Counted from the stretch's first letter, positions 33,111 to 42,036 are shown. The stretch: DNA of 64,000 nucleotides from Varibaculum timonense_A (GCF_027694345.1 NZ_JAQEVU010000008.1:44725-108724), one strand, 5' to 3'. Notes: generated from the letters alone by a model not told the origin. Numbers and translations are program-made.

Positions 33111-35528
33111 TGCAGCCCCGCTGCCGGTGTGAACTATTTCTTCCGGTATCGGTGGGGTTGTAGGAGGTGTCGCCGGCGGAGTTACCGGAGGGGTTGTAGG
33201 AGGCGTAGGCGGCGGGGTGGGCGGAATAAAGGTGTTGGTGAAGAACACCAGGTTAACCCCATCGTTCTGCTCGGCTTGGGCGACTTGGCTGACTTTAAAT
33301 TTACCCGTAAGTTCTGCCGGTAAAGTCTCGGTCACCTTATAGGTGAGTGCCACTCGCTCTTCCGGTTTCTTCTCCACATCTGCGGGCGTATATTTTGGTA
33401 ACTTCTCGAGGGCGAATTGGAAGTCTTTACCCTTGCCCTGCTGGAAACTGCCGGATTTCAAATATTTTCGCACCGGTTCGGTCGCTATTATGTTTTTTCC
33501 TTGCCAGGTTTCCACTGCGAAGTTATCGATATAATCGCGCATATCGATATCTTTAAGCAGGTCATCACCACCCTCCCAGTGTTTCTTAACTAGCAAATCC
33601 AGGTAAGGAATAATCTCGGTTTCTGAATCGGGAATCCGGTTATAAATCGGCTGTTCCCCCAGTTTCTTCAGTTTTACTTGAAACTTAATCGAAAGGTTTC
33701 GCTCCGCAGGGATCTTAATCGCCTTCAGAAAGTCGAACTCTGCTACCTGGGTTTTAACGTTATCTAGCAGCCTAATCTCCCGAGTGTCCGGGTCATAGCT
33801 TGCTGTAAAGTCGGGAGCTACTTCCTCACCCTCCACGACTTTTAGAGAACCCGGAACCAGTTCCAGGCGTTCATCTAGCTTATCGACTAACGTGGCCGTG
33901 TCCTTAAAGCCCATGTCCACATACTTGCCATAGGCCACCACCAGGCGGTGATCTCCCGGAATCTTCGCGTTAATCCGGTAGTCGATTAAGTCTCCCCTGC
34001 TGGCGTAGGCTTTTTTCGCGTCCTCCCCAAACGGATACTTTGCCTGGTCAATCACTTTGGCGAAATTCGGTTTTTGCGGTACCAGCAATAGCAACGGGGT
34101 TTTGTAACCAATCAAAGCGCGAGCGCGCGGGTTATCGTTAAATCGCTCATCGGTACCACCATAGGGATTAGCCCACACTTCTTCATGATTGCTGTTCGAC
34201 TGGAGCATCCTCATAGTGAGCCGCCCATTTTCTGCCAGGCGAACTCGGTACTGTAAGGACAGGTCGTAGTCATTTTTGAACGCTGGCGAGGCGTCTTCAA
34301 TCCGCACCGTATATTCCCCCGGGGTTACTGCCTTAAACAGGCTTGCCGGATAACCGAGGGCGGCTGTAGAGGCGGTAGACTTGGTGACCAGCTTCCCGTC
34401 CTGGCCATAGAGCCCCAAAGTAAAACCTGGTTTCGCATAGGCAGTTGCAAAAGAATCATACTTGACGCTTTCAATATTAGAAGCCAGGATATAGACCTGT
34501 TTTCCGAGGATAACCGTCAAGCTATTAGTCGCAAGATCGAATTGTTGCTCCGCGATTCCGTAATACATGTAGGATTTCGGCAGACTGGGCAAAGAAAGTT
34601 TCGCACCCTCGGGCACCCCAGCGGCTTGAATGTCGAAAGAATAATCTCCGCTGGCAGTAGGCAGAGAAAGCTGTTTTTCTGCCTGAGGATCCGGCTTACC
34701 CCCGATATTAAACTTCCAGGTGTCATTCTCCCCCAGCACCTCCAAAGGGCGCTTGATAGTCACGTGATAGGTCTGATCCACCAGCTTTACTTGCTTTAAA
34801 ACCAGCTCAAAACCACCATCTTTGGCCAGCACCTTATTCACGGCGTAAACCGATTTTTGCCCGTCGTTATTCATGGTGACGGTTGGCAATTCTGCTTGTG
34901 CTGCCGGAACCAGAGAGCTCGGGGCAAACTTGCCGCTATCATCGTAAGCAGCCGCTTTTAGGAAACCGTGACCGGAAGAATCCTTAGTGACAGTCACCTT
35001 CTCAATTTCTTTGCTAACCGGGTTGTATAGCGGGAGTTCAAAGGATTCAGCAGTACCATGAAGGGGCTTCTCGGCTTCATCGACCATAGTAATGTCGTAG
35101 CGCGCCGAGATTTTTTCTTTAAAAGTCATCCGCATTTCGGGGGTTCCATCAGAGCCCGCCGCAACCTTTACTTTTACCGACTCCCCTACCTGCGAAAAAC
35201 CTTTCTTCACCGAAAAAGTGATTTCCTTACCGATGGGGTATTCTGCGGCCTCGAGGGCGAACTCAATCTCGCATTTTCGCAACCCATTTTCTAGGGTTTT
35301 GTCCGAGGTAACGTCTGCGGCCTCGATCTCGTAGGAGTCAGCAAACCAGCCGGTACCTTCTTGGATCTCTAAATCGGTGCACTTAGCCCGGGTATAGATA
35401 GTTGCATAGAGGGCGGCGGTATTTTCGTCCTCCCCGGCAGCTTGAGCCAGGGGCGATAAAAGCACCATCCCCAGGATCAAGGCGACAATAACGCTGATCA
35501 GAGACAGATTCGCAGCTTTTCTATTCAT
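33033..35528 (-). CDS. Secreted, wall-anchored surface protein with atypical sorting signal
   Basis: This 831-residue protein has an N-terminal signal peptide (ISVIVALILGMVLLSPLAQAAG), so it is placed at the ATG at 35,526-35,528 although the frame is open further upstream. A large extracellular part has repeated beta-sandwich-like segments; one (around FTLGLYGQDGKLVTK ... GEYTVRIED) resembles a Cna-B/SpaA prealbumin-like domain. A Pro/Thr-rich spacer (TPPPTPPTTPPVTPPATPP) leads to the C-terminal anchor: IVHTG, a hydrophobic helix and RRRYRW. IVHTG stands where LPxTG is expected. It is probably a sortase substrate and adhesin-like; the ligand is unknown. No sortase gene is adjacent. Confidence 0.75.
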   Translation of the reverse strand: MNRKAANLSLISVIVALILGMVLLSPLAQAAGEDENTAALYATIYTRAKCTDLEIQEGTGWFADSYEIEAADVTSDKTLENGLRKCEIEFALEAAEYPIGKEITFSVKKGFSQVGESVKVKVAAGSDGTPEMRMTFKEKISARYDITMVDEAEKPLHGTAESFELPLYNPVSKEIEKVTVTKDSSGHGFLKAAAYDDSGKFAPSSLVPAAQAELPTVTMNNDGQKSVYAVNKVLAKDGGFELVLKQVKLVDQTYHVTIKRPLEVLGENDTWKFNIGGKPDPQAEKQLSLPTASGDYSFDIQAAGVPEGAKLSLPSLPKSYMYYGIAEQQFDLATNSLTVILGKQVYILASNIESVKYDSFATAYAKPGFTLGLYGQDGKLVTKSTASTAALGYPASLFKAVTPGEYTVRIEDASPAFKNDYDLSLQYRVRLAENGRLTMRMLQSNSNHEEVWANPYGGTDERFNDNPRARALIGYKTPLLLLVPQKPNFAKVIDQAKYPFGEDAKKAYASRGDLIDYRINAKIPGDHRLVVAYGKYVDMGFKDTATLVDKLDERLELVPGSLKVVEGEEVAPDFTASYDPDTREIRLLDNVKTQVAEFDFLKAIKIPAERNLSIKFQVKLKKLGEQPIYNRIPDSETEIIPYLDLLVKKHWEGGDDLLKDIDMRDYIDNFAVETWQGKNIIATEPVRKYLKSGSFQQGKGKDFQFALEKLPKYTPADVEKKPEERVALTYKVTETLPAELTGKFKVSQVAQAEQNDGVNLVFFTNTFIPPTPPPTPPTTPPVTPPATPPTTPPIPEEIVHTGSGAASLLGICALGVSLGGAMILRRRYRWV

Positions 35529-35759
35529 ATTCCCCACTTGCGGTAGCAGTATTTGAACCTGGTGCCAGAATATATCGCTGGAGATAGCAAAAATAATGCG
35601 GCGTAAAAAATCACAACTATGTTTACTTAGAAGGCAAGAACCAACCCCAGAAAAATACTGCAATATCAATAGTTGCTATTACTCCCTTTAACCTGGAAAA
35701 CAGCTAACTCTATTTTGCTAAGAACCGCGCACTTGCCGGAGGGAGCAATACTGCGTAGT

Positions 35760-37103
35760 ATGCAGTTCGTGTCCAAAACACAGCGGCATTATTTCAACTA
35801 TGCGGCAGTGATATTATCCGGGTTCCTCATCGCCCTGCTGATAGGAACCTGCCTACTAATGCTGCCGTTATCAACGGTGCATGTCGGAGGGCTACCGCTA
35901 CTTCCGGCCTTATTTACCGCCACCTCTGCCCTCTGCGTTACCGGCTTAACAATTGTTGACACCGCCACCTACTGGACGGATTTCGGCAAGGTCGTGATTT
36001 TACTATTAATACAGGTAGGCGGCTTCGGGGTGATGAGTTTTGCGGCCGTGCTCGCCCAAGCAGTAATCCGCCGAGAAAGCCATAGCGCCAAGCTGGCTTC
36101 AGCGGCAGAACGGCGCAGCGTCACCGGCAGGTTGGGCGTACTGTTGCGCCGGGTACTGGGAACTTCCCTCTTGATTGAGCTACTCACCGCCATTCCCCTG
36201 ACGATTCGTTTCCTGTCACTAGGGTATTCGCTGCCGCGCGCCCTCTGGCATGGGGTTTTTCATGCAGTTTCGGCCTTTAATAATGCTGGCTTCGCCCTCT
36301 ATTCCGACAATATGTCTTCCTTCGTGGGCGATTGGGGGGTGTGTCTGCCCCTGATTATTGCGATCATTATCGGAGGTTTGGGATTCCCCGTTCTCTTCCA
36401 ACTTCGCACCAGCCTATTCAAGCCTTATCGCTGGTCGCTGCACACTCGGATGATGATAGCTGGCACCGGTGGTCTGCTGCTATTTTCTTCCCTACTGGTT
36501 ACGGCTTTCGAGTGGCATAACCCGAAAACTTTAGGCAAACTCCCTACCTCTGATGCGATTCTGGCCGGAATATTTCAAGCAGTCCAAACCCGCACCACCG
36601 GTTTTAACTCCATAGATATTGGACAAATGCATGAACCCACCTTGTTTGCGATGGATACTTTTATGTTTATCGGGGCTGGACCGGCCGGAACTGCCGGGGG
36701 TATCAAAATCACCACCATGTTTGCCCTCCTGGCGATTGTCGCTGCCGTTATTCGCGGCCGCAACCAAGCCGTGGTGTTTGGAAAAAGCATTTCTTCTGAG
36801 GTCGTCCATCAAGCAGTCGCGGTGGTGGTGTTGGGATTTATCTTGGTGGTTACTTCCACCATTTCAATCATGTTCTTAACCCACTTCACCTTGTCGCAAA
36901 CCCTATTTGAAGTGTTCTCCGCTTTTGGTACCGTAGGGCTATCTACCGGAATAACACCGCTACTTAACGATCCTTCGCAGTTAATACTTATAGCTTTAAT
37001 GATTATTGGGCGATTAGGTCCGATTACGGTTGCTACCGCACTCGCTTTCGCACCTAGTGCCTCTAAGATTTCCTTCCCCGCAGAAAGGCCGATCATTGGT
37101 TAA
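35760..37103 (+). CDS. trkH: Potassium uptake channel subunit TrkH/KtrB
   Basis: This ~447-residue membrane protein has four pore-loop repeats. Selectivity-filter segments are visible as ATSALCVTGLTIVD, AVSAFNNAGFALY, TRTTGFNSIDIG and AFGTVGLSTGI. It conducts K+ (or Na+/K+) and is gated by the cytoplasmic TrkA/KtrA ring encoded next. The ATG at 35,760 has GGAGGGAG 15 bases upstream, rather far; a CTG at 35,751 would be better spaced. The stop overlaps the trkA start. Confidence 0.92.
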   Translation: MQFVSKTQRHYFNYAAVILSGFLIALLIGTCLLMLPLSTVHVGGLPLLPALFTATSALCVTGLTIVDTATYWTDFGKVVILLLIQVGGFGVMSFAAVLAQAVIRRESHSAKLASAAERRSVTGRLGVLLRRVLGTSLLIELLTAIPLTIRFLSLGYSLPRALWHGVFHAVSAFNNAGFALYSDNMSSFVGDWGVCLPLIIAIIIGGLGFPVLFQLRTSLFKPYRWSLHTRMMIAGTGGLLLFSSLLVTAFEWHNPKTLGKLPTSDAILAGIFQAVQTRTTGFNSIDIGQMHEPTLFAMDTFMFIGAGPAGTAGGIKITTMFALLAIVAAVIRGRNQAVVFGKSISSEVVHQAVAVVVLGFILVVTSTISIMFLTHFTLSQTLFEVFSAFGTVGLSTGITPLLNDPSQLILIALMIIGRLGPITVATALAFAPSASKISFPAERPIIG

Positions 37104-37764
37104 TTTCTCGAAACCTACTTATGCGGTTCTAGGTTTAGGACGCTTTGGTAGCGCCGTCGCCCGCGAGCTGATGTCAGACTATGCCGTGGTTGTCGGTATC
37201 GATTTAAACGAAACGGTAGTAAACCGTAATAACGGCATCTTGAGCCAGGTGGCACAAACCGATGCCACCGATATTGCTTCCATTACTGAGCTCGGCGTCG
37301 CTGATTGCGATGGCGTAGTAGTCGGGATTGGCGGCCCCCATGTGGAGGCCTCTATCCTCACCTGCTCGCTGCTCACCGATATGGGGGTTAAGAACCTGTG
37401 GGCAAAGTCCTCCGGAACCGCCCACGGACGTATCTTGGAACAAATTGGGGTGCCTCATATTGTTCATCCCGAGGTAGCGATGGGGCGCAGGGTTGCCCAC
37501 TTGGTACGCGGGGTAAACCTGGACTACGTAGAACTGTCTTCCGGCACCGCGATGGTTAGAACTATTCTTCCCAAGTCGGCGGTCGGCTCTCTCGATGAGG
37601 TCGATCTTTGGAACCGGCACGGGGTAAAGATCGTGGCGGTGCTGCGGGAAAACCAATGGCAACCGGTGCTGGGGGCAGTAGAACTTTCCGAGGGCGACCA
37701 AGTCCAGATTTACGGCAGCGCGAAGCAGGTAGAAAAGTTCGCCCGCCTCGCCCCCCGGCTCTAG
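37096..37764 (+). CDS. trkA: Potassium uptake regulator TrkA/KtrA
   Basis: This 222-residue protein has an N-terminal RCK Rossmann domain with the nucleotide-binding motif VLGLGRFGSAVARELM and the acidic ribose-binding strand end VGIDLNE, then GVVVGIGGPHVEASILTC. A TrkA_C domain is present at ~150-222. TTG at 37,096 is chosen: AGAAAGG lies eight bases upstream and the start overlaps the trkH stop. It gates TrkH in response to nucleotide (ATP/ADP or NADH). Confidence 0.92.
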   Translation: MVNFSKPTYAVLGLGRFGSAVARELMSDYAVVVGIDLNETVVNRNNGILSQVAQTDATDIASITELGVADCDGVVVGIGGPHVEASILTCSLLTDMGVKNLWAKSSGTAHGRILEQIGVPHIVHPEVAMGRRVAHLVRGVNLDYVELSSGTAMVRTILPKSAVGSLDEVDLWNRHGVKIVAVLRENQWQPVLGAVELSEGDQVQIYGSAKQVEKFARLAPRL

Positions 37765-37945
37765 CTGCCCTACCCCACCGCGGCCACTAACAAAAACCGG
37801 ACTACCTACCTCCGCAGCCCCTACTGCAGTGGCGATAACCCAAGTAGTGGTGCGGGGACAATTCAACCTCGGCGGGTTCGGTCTACGACGAGCGGGGACT
37901 ATTGATGTTCTAGTAATCCCAATAGCTATAGCACAATTCTCCTGT

Positions 37946-37989
37946 ACCGACATACCGACGAATGTCGGTATTGAATACCGACAAATGTC
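37946..37989. promoter_or_regulatory. Palindromic and direct repeats upstream of the secreted-peptide gene
   Basis: ATACCGAC-gaat-GTCGGTAT (37,952-37,971) is a perfect 8-bp inverted repeat. A related half, ATACCGAC-aaat-GTCAATGT, follows 23 bp later (37,975-37,994), and another ACCGACAT half precedes it. Spaced direct copies of ACCGACRAATGTC look like binding sites for a dimeric regulator, for example a LuxR-type response regulator. The one in this window is 7 kb away, so the link is speculative. Confidence 0.45.
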
Positions 37990-38026
37990 AATGTTGTAGC
38001 GCTAGCAAAAAATGGTTACCTGGCAA

Positions 38027-38105
38027 TGTCCCTACGAGGAGACCACAGCTCATATTCCCACGCTGTGTAACACACCATCTGTAACGATGGCATGATGAAA
38101 GGAAT
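38027..38105 (+). ncRNA. Conserved structured leader, copy A
   Basis: These 79 nt upstream of the secreted-peptide gene align without gaps to 44,004-44,082 at about 71% identity. Hairpin 1 is CACAGC (38,044-38,049) with GCTGTG (38,062-38,067), its loop carrying the conserved ATTCCCA. Hairpin 2 is CCATC (38,075-38,079) with GATGG (38,086-38,090). AAAGGA follows and the ATG is at 38,112. One pair in each hairpin is A-U here and G-C in copy B, which is compensatory change. It is a probable cis-regulatory RNA of unknown class. Confidence 0.6.
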
Positions 38106-38111
38106 ACAAAG

Positions 38112-38648
38112 ATGAAACTAGGTAAAGTTACTCAGTTTGCTACAGCAAGTGTATGCACCCTCGCTTTATCGTTTACAGCAGTCGGAGTAGCGAACGCCGC
38201 TCCTGCAACAGAAGCCGAAACTATTTCCATTACAACAAATAACAATTATAATGTTTTAGCATCTGACGACTTCAGTGAAGATGAAAATACACAAGCAATG
38301 TACCAGCTCCTTAACTACTACGCTAATATTCCAGATGCCGTCTTAGAAAACGGAGATGCCGCATTACAAGATTGGCAGAAGCAAAACCCAATCACTACAA
38401 CCCGTGCTTCTGTTCTTGGCTGTATAGGTGCAGTAGCTTGGCTGATAGGAAATAATGTAGTTGGAGTAGCAAAAATAGTTAAAATTAAACGGCTAATTAA
38501 AGCTCTTGGAGGGGTTAAAAACGCTGTGAAATTAATGTGGAACGCTAGCTTTAAAATAGAAAAAATGAAAGCTGCCGGTGGCGCATTAACAGAATTAGGC
38601 GCTGAATTACTTGGAGTGTCTGGGGTGAAAAAGCAATGCTTCAGTTAG
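38112..38648 (+). CDS. Secreted peptide/protein of unknown function, bacteriocin-like C-terminus
   Basis: This 178-residue protein has a clear signal peptide (KLGKVTQFATASVCTLALSF ... ANAA, cleavage near residue 29). An acidic ~65-residue propeptide-like part follows. The C-terminal ~75-residue part is Gly/Ala/Lys-rich and amphipathic, bounded by two cysteines (LGCIGAVAWLIGNNVVGVAKI ... GVKKQCFS) that could form a disulfide. The pattern recalls secreted actinobacterial proteins of unknown function and is compatible with a pore-forming bacteriocin; that is inference. It is preceded by a conserved structured leader with AAAGGA eight bases from the ATG. It overlaps by 13 bp a small two-helix membrane protein. 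Confidence 0.7.
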   Translation: MKLGKVTQFATASVCTLALSFTAVGVANAAPATEAETISITTNNNYNVLASDDFSEDENTQAMYQLLNYYANIPDAVLENGDAALQDWQKQNPITTTRASVLGCIGAVAWLIGNNVVGVAKIVKIKRLIKALGGVKNAVKLMWNASFKIEKMKAAGGALTELGAELLGVSGVKKQCFS

Positions 38649-38824
38649 CGAGAAATGCGTTAGTTCTGTTGGGATTAATCGCAGCTTTACTAAGCGTTAT
38701 CTTTGGGGTTATGACTCTAATCGGTCGCCCTAGCTTTATCTACTTAAATATGCTGTGCCTGGCTGTATGGGCACTAACATTCGTCAGTGTTAAGTTAATC
38801 GAAAACATTATTAATCACAGGTGA
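38636..38824 (+). CDS. Small two-helix membrane protein, possible immunity partner
   Basis: This 62-residue protein has two membrane helices (LVLLGLIAALLSVIFGVMTLI and LNMLCLAVWALTFVSVKLI). It starts 13 bp before the stop of the secreted-peptide gene, so translation is coupled. Small two-helix proteins next to secreted antibacterial peptides are often self-immunity proteins; no sequence match supports this directly. A short hairpin with a T-run at 38,876-38,897 may end the transcript. Confidence 0.6.
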   Translation: MLQLARNALVLLGLIAALLSVIFGVMTLIGRPSFIYLNMLCLAVWALTFVSVKLIENIINHR

Positions 38825-38875
38825 CTGATACAGGTAAATTCTGGTAATAACGTTTCTGCCATCTACCCTCTACTT

Positions 38876-38897
38876 TTGGGTATTAACCCAAGTTTTT
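38876..38897 (+). terminator. Short terminator-like hairpin after the peptide operon
   Basis: TTGGGT and ACCCAA form a 6-bp stem with a 4-base loop, followed by GTTTTTATC. The same TTTGGGTATTAACCCA word recurs at 59,249 in the phage-derived region. Confidence 0.4.
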
Positions 38898-39024
38898 ATC
38901 ATTATCTCACCCACGAGGAAATAGCGGGCACTATGATAAAACACAAAGCCCAGAAGGTAAAACCAGGTCTCCCATCTTGACTTAAAGGGAGTCTAGCGGA
39001 CGCAAGCACTGCTAGGTTCTCTTC

Positions 39025-39374
39025 TCATTTCTTTTCCGGTCTACGAGCCATTATCGCGCTAACCTGGGAGATACCCGTTAGCCAATCTGCCACCACAGGG
39101 TTGATAGAAGCGACAAGATCGAAAGCTTCTTGAATCTGGGTTTTCACGTCCACGTTTAGCAATAGTTCGACATGGGATACCCGACTTCGTAGCCGGTGTA
39201 GATCGGCAAAACAACTTCTGTGTTTCCGAGGACGGTTTGCACGGCTGCCGTTAATTCACCATGCCATCGGTACAGGTTTAGAGCCGCCTTGCGATTACCG
39301 TTACAGCGCTCCAGGTAAGGATTCATGCGGGCAGTAGAAAGCGCCTCGATAACCATTTGGCGCCAATCTTCCAT
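39025..39374 (-). pseudogene. Abi-family (abortive infection) gene, frameshifted and internally deleted
   Basis: The 5' part reads MEDWRQMVIEALSTARMNPYL and YRWHGELTAAVQTVLGNTEVVL, the N-terminal pattern of Abi-like phage-resistance proteins. It then runs into a stop near 39,156. The C-terminal pattern (LNVDVKTQIQEAFDLVASINP, then WLTGISQVSAIMARRP) continues in another frame and ends at 39,025. The middle ~100 residues typical of the family are missing. An N-terminal extension to a GTG at 39,422 is possible. It sits reversed, directly before a phage tape-measure start, as two other accessory genes in the window do. Confidence 0.65.
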
Positions 39375-39425
39375 GTCTCCGATTATCCCATGAGCCAACA
39401 CATGTTGGAATGAGGTGAACACACT

Positions 39426-39480
39426 TTGGCTGATTCATCTTTGGTTTGAAGATTGTCCCAGAGGGCGAACGGAAGTTTAA
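39426..39480 (+). pseudogene. Tape-measure protein start, fragment 1
   Basis: After GAGGTGAACAC, a TTG start opens a frame that matches the tape-measure start at 62,321 (ADSSFGLKI.PEGER.FKR) once one missing T at ~39,440 is allowed for. Only about 18 codons survive. The upstream sequence, including GATTATCCCAT and the ribosome binding site, is also shared with the copy at 59,141. Confidence 0.65.
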
Positions 39481-39678
39481 GCGAACCGCCCAAGCGGGGA
39501 CAAAGACGTCGGATTTGATAAGAGCCCAGGGGCTAATGCCCGAACCCAGCGCCCTACCTACCCCTGTTTACCAGGAGGGTTCTTGTATTCGGCGTCTGTT
39601 TGAAGCACATTAGAGGGGGCGGCTATCTTGGTTATGCTAATGGCTGGGATCGCACTACTGAAGGGAATCCTGTGAATC

Positions 39679-40332
39679 ATGCAAACTACGCGTTTATTTT
39701 TACAGAAATTTAACCCAAAACTGGCATCCAGAGTAAATGAGCATAGCCCCGGACTAGTTTCAGATCTAGTTTTTAACGGGTTTAGTGAACGAATAGTCCT
39801 CTTATTACCCCTAGCAACCGACCATGGAGAGACCACTTGGACAGAGCTAGCCTCTAGGCACAATGTTTCTGTCCCTAGTCATTACTGGACTCGAAAAACA
39901 TTTCATAATTGTGGTGCTGAAGGTATTTACTATCCAGAAGGAGAGATTCCTGATAGAGAATATGCCTCTAAGCTAGCAGCTGCACTATCAAATTCTTCTG
40001 AAAGTTCTTCTTGGACTGGAATTTTTTGGGGCGGATATGCTGAACAGCAATGTCGAGCAAATATTATCGGTCCAGAAGAATCTTCATTCCTTAGGCCCGA
40101 ACCATATTCCATGATTCAGCTTCCGACAGGGCAATTGGAAGCTTTATTGCAAGCACGTTTACCTTCAATACTTTTTGATGACTCGGTTTCGTGTGTAGTG
40201 ACTCAACCAATCTACGGAGATCGACTTTACGTTTCGTGCGAACACACACTGGCTACAGTTTTGGCCTCTGAGCTTGGTGACGTTTTCCCTGTTTCACCGG
40301 CTGACCCCATGCCAGATTATCTGCCCTATTAA
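39679..40332 (+). CDS. Hypothetical cytoplasmic protein
   Basis: This 217-residue protein has no signal peptide or membrane helix. It contains many aromatic residues (HYWTRKTFHNCGAEGIYYPEG and SSWTGIFWGGYAEQQCRANI). I do not recognise the family. It is followed by other orphan genes (41,295; DUF1963 pseudogene at 42,037) in an arrangement like the orphan immunity arrays left after loss of polymorphic toxins, which is inference. Codon usage and AT content differ from core genes. Confidence 0.55.
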   Translation: MQTTRLFLQKFNPKLASRVNEHSPGLVSDLVFNGFSERIVLLLPLATDHGETTWTELASRHNVSVPSHYWTRKTFHNCGAEGIYYPEGEIPDREYASKLAAALSNSSESSSWTGIFWGGYAEQQCRANIIGPEESSFLRPEPYSMIQLPTGQLEALLQARLPSILFDDSVSCVVTQPIYGDRLYVSCEHTLATVLASELGDVFPVSPADPMPDYLPY

Positions 40333-40458
40333 CCTATCGGTGTAGTCTCAGCCAGCTGGTGAGGACGAACGCTGCGGCAAGCCCCGCCTCATTATACGTA
40401 TAAAAGATAAAGTGAGCCAGCTTGAACTGGGTAAACGTTACTGTGAAATGACGCTGTT

Positions 40459-40683
40459 TTACGGCGATGGCATGGGAGCAGGAATAGCTGACTCTATTCG
40501 CTCTTTGGTCCAGTAATTACTATCACCTACAGGTGCTTGCGTTGAGGTTGGAGAATCCGGCACTGGACTAGCTTGCCGTGAATGCAAAGCAAGAAGAACT
40601 AGCCCAATCACAAGGCAAATCCCTACACATACGCAAAGAATCGGTAGGACACGACCACCCCAACACGCCCGAAACATACCCAT
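40459..40683 (-). CDS. Short membrane/secreted protein, possibly the 5' stump of a secreted protease
   Basis: These 74 residues comprise an N-terminal membrane segment (VLPILCVCVGICLVIGLVLLAL) and a Ser/Pro-rich tail ending DSNYWTKERIESAIPAPMP. The YWTxERxxSAxP motif is common just after the anchor in actinobacterial trypsin-like secreted proteins, so this may be a truncated remnant of one. No downstream continuation is seen before 40,459. Confidence 0.4.
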   Translation of the reverse strand: MGMFRACWGGRVLPILCVCVGICLVIGLVLLALHSRQASPVPDSPTSTQAPVGDSNYWTKERIESAIPAPMPSP

Positions 40684-40851
40684 ATTTGGATACTAACCCA
40701 AAAGTCCTAGCTTTAACGATGTGCTGCAAGAAGGCGCACAACTATATCGGATGGTTTTAAAGAGATTATATTCATCGCATCAATCGCGAAACATGATAGG
40801 CTGCGGAATACTGCCGCGCGGTACTTCTCACCCAACACGACAGGAGTTTTT

Positions 40852-41181
40852 ATGAATAAAAAGCTTACAGCTATTGTCGCTGTGACTGATGTATCTCAAA
40901 CTCTCACTTCAACACGGGACACCAAGGCTACTACACTCGGCGATTCAGCTTCCAGCAAAATCAGCATTCCAGAGAGCAGCGATGCCCCAATCAGCCTTCC
41001 GGACATAGATGGAGATAGTCATTTAACGATTCCATCCGCAGAAAACGCAGATTATGAAGTAATTAGTACCGGAGACGTCGTAATATCCGGTGAGGATGAA
41101 GCCGCGAGCTTATTAATCCAGGATTTCCCCCTACCGAGCTTCAATCCCAAATGGATGGAATTCGCGTTATTTCTGCATTGA
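40852..41181 (+). pseudogene. Secreted-protein fragment with damaged signal peptide
   Basis: These 109 residues begin like a signal peptide (MNKKLTAIVAV), with AGGAG before the ATG, then lose the hydrophobic stretch. They continue as an Asp/Ser/Pro-rich segment (SDAPISLPDIDGDSHLTIPS) similar to secreted actinobacterial proteins with IxLPD-type starts. They end in an abrupt unrelated tail. It is probably a truncated, frameshifted gene. Confidence 0.4.
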
Positions 41182-41294
41182 AATCCCCCATGGAGCTCAT
41201 AGTTCAAATCTCATCCTCGCCCATATAAGAAAGCAGTTCTTAATAAATGTCCTGCCGCACTGCGGCAATATCCGCCCAAATGTTAGAGGTAGAG

Positions 41295-41819
41295 ATGAAA
41301 CTCGACGATAAATACGTTCTATCTCCAAGCGGAAGTTCTGGAACGCTTTGGGTACATCTTGCATGGGATGGTAAAGACCCAAATAAGCCCGCAGTTCTTC
41401 CGGATGGGCGCGATTGGGAAGAGGTAATTGTTAAGGAAGGCTTGAAGGGATTACCTTCCCTGATCTGGCTAGAGCCGTGGAACTCAGGGCGTCTTGTAGA
41501 TTGGCTCTGGCCTGGACTGAGCGAAAGGGTGTTTTCGCAAAATATGCTAAAAGTTTTCCTCAACTGCGGAGTAAAAGGAATAGAAACTTTACCGCTCACT
41601 ATCAGGCGCAAACAAAATCCCGACATTGAGGGATACTCACTTGTAAAATTTAGTGGAGATGAGCAAGTAGAGCATTTTCCGCCAGGCAATCCATATGGAT
41701 TTAGTCTCGTGGTAAGCGAGAACATCAAGGAAGAGCTCATGACTCAAAAGCTAACAGGTTTTACTATACAAACCGCTGCGGATGCTTGGGAAGAGCACCT
41801 AGCAAACGTTGAATCCTAA
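41295..41819 (+). CDS. Hypothetical cytoplasmic protein, immunity-like
   Basis: This ~174-residue acidic protein (MKLDDKYVLSPSGSSGTLWVH ... LPSLIWLEPWNSGRLVDWLW) has no signal peptide or transmembrane helix. Start 41,295 has GAGGTAGAG close upstream; earlier ATGs at 41,247 and 41,280 are possible. I recognise no family. Size, acidity and position beside a DUF1963 pseudogene would suit an orphan immunity protein, but this is not demonstrated. Confidence 0.5.
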   Translation: MKLDDKYVLSPSGSSGTLWVHLAWDGKDPNKPAVLPDGRDWEEVIVKEGLKGLPSLIWLEPWNSGRLVDWLWPGLSERVFSQNMLKVFLNCGVKGIETLPLTIRRKQNPDIEGYSLVKFSGDEQVEHFPPGNPYGFSLVVSENIKEELMTQKLTGFTIQTAADAWEEHLANVES

Positions 41820-42036
41820 CCGGCTGGACAAGACGCGGACGACAATCCCGCCTCAAGCCCGATACAGTCAAAGTAGTTAGCAATAGCTCAAAGCCCCGAG
41901 CGGATACATTCCCTTCGAGGCTTTACCGTCACCAGCGATAATGGGTTCACTCCCAAAAATTCGAGAAGCAACACAGTGTTGGTGTGGCTCTATTGAAGTA
42001 TTGTGGCGTCTCGATTTAACTGGTAGGAGATAACTC

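Noticed and set aside
35529..35669. 47-codon upstream extension of the surface protein
   Set aside because: A standard signal peptide starts at the internal ATG at 35,528; an extension would bury it.
37204..37953. A 249-codon open frame on the minus strand across trkA
   Set aside because: It lies antisense to the well supported TrkA coding region, has no family pattern or ribosome binding site, and is a codon-bias shadow.
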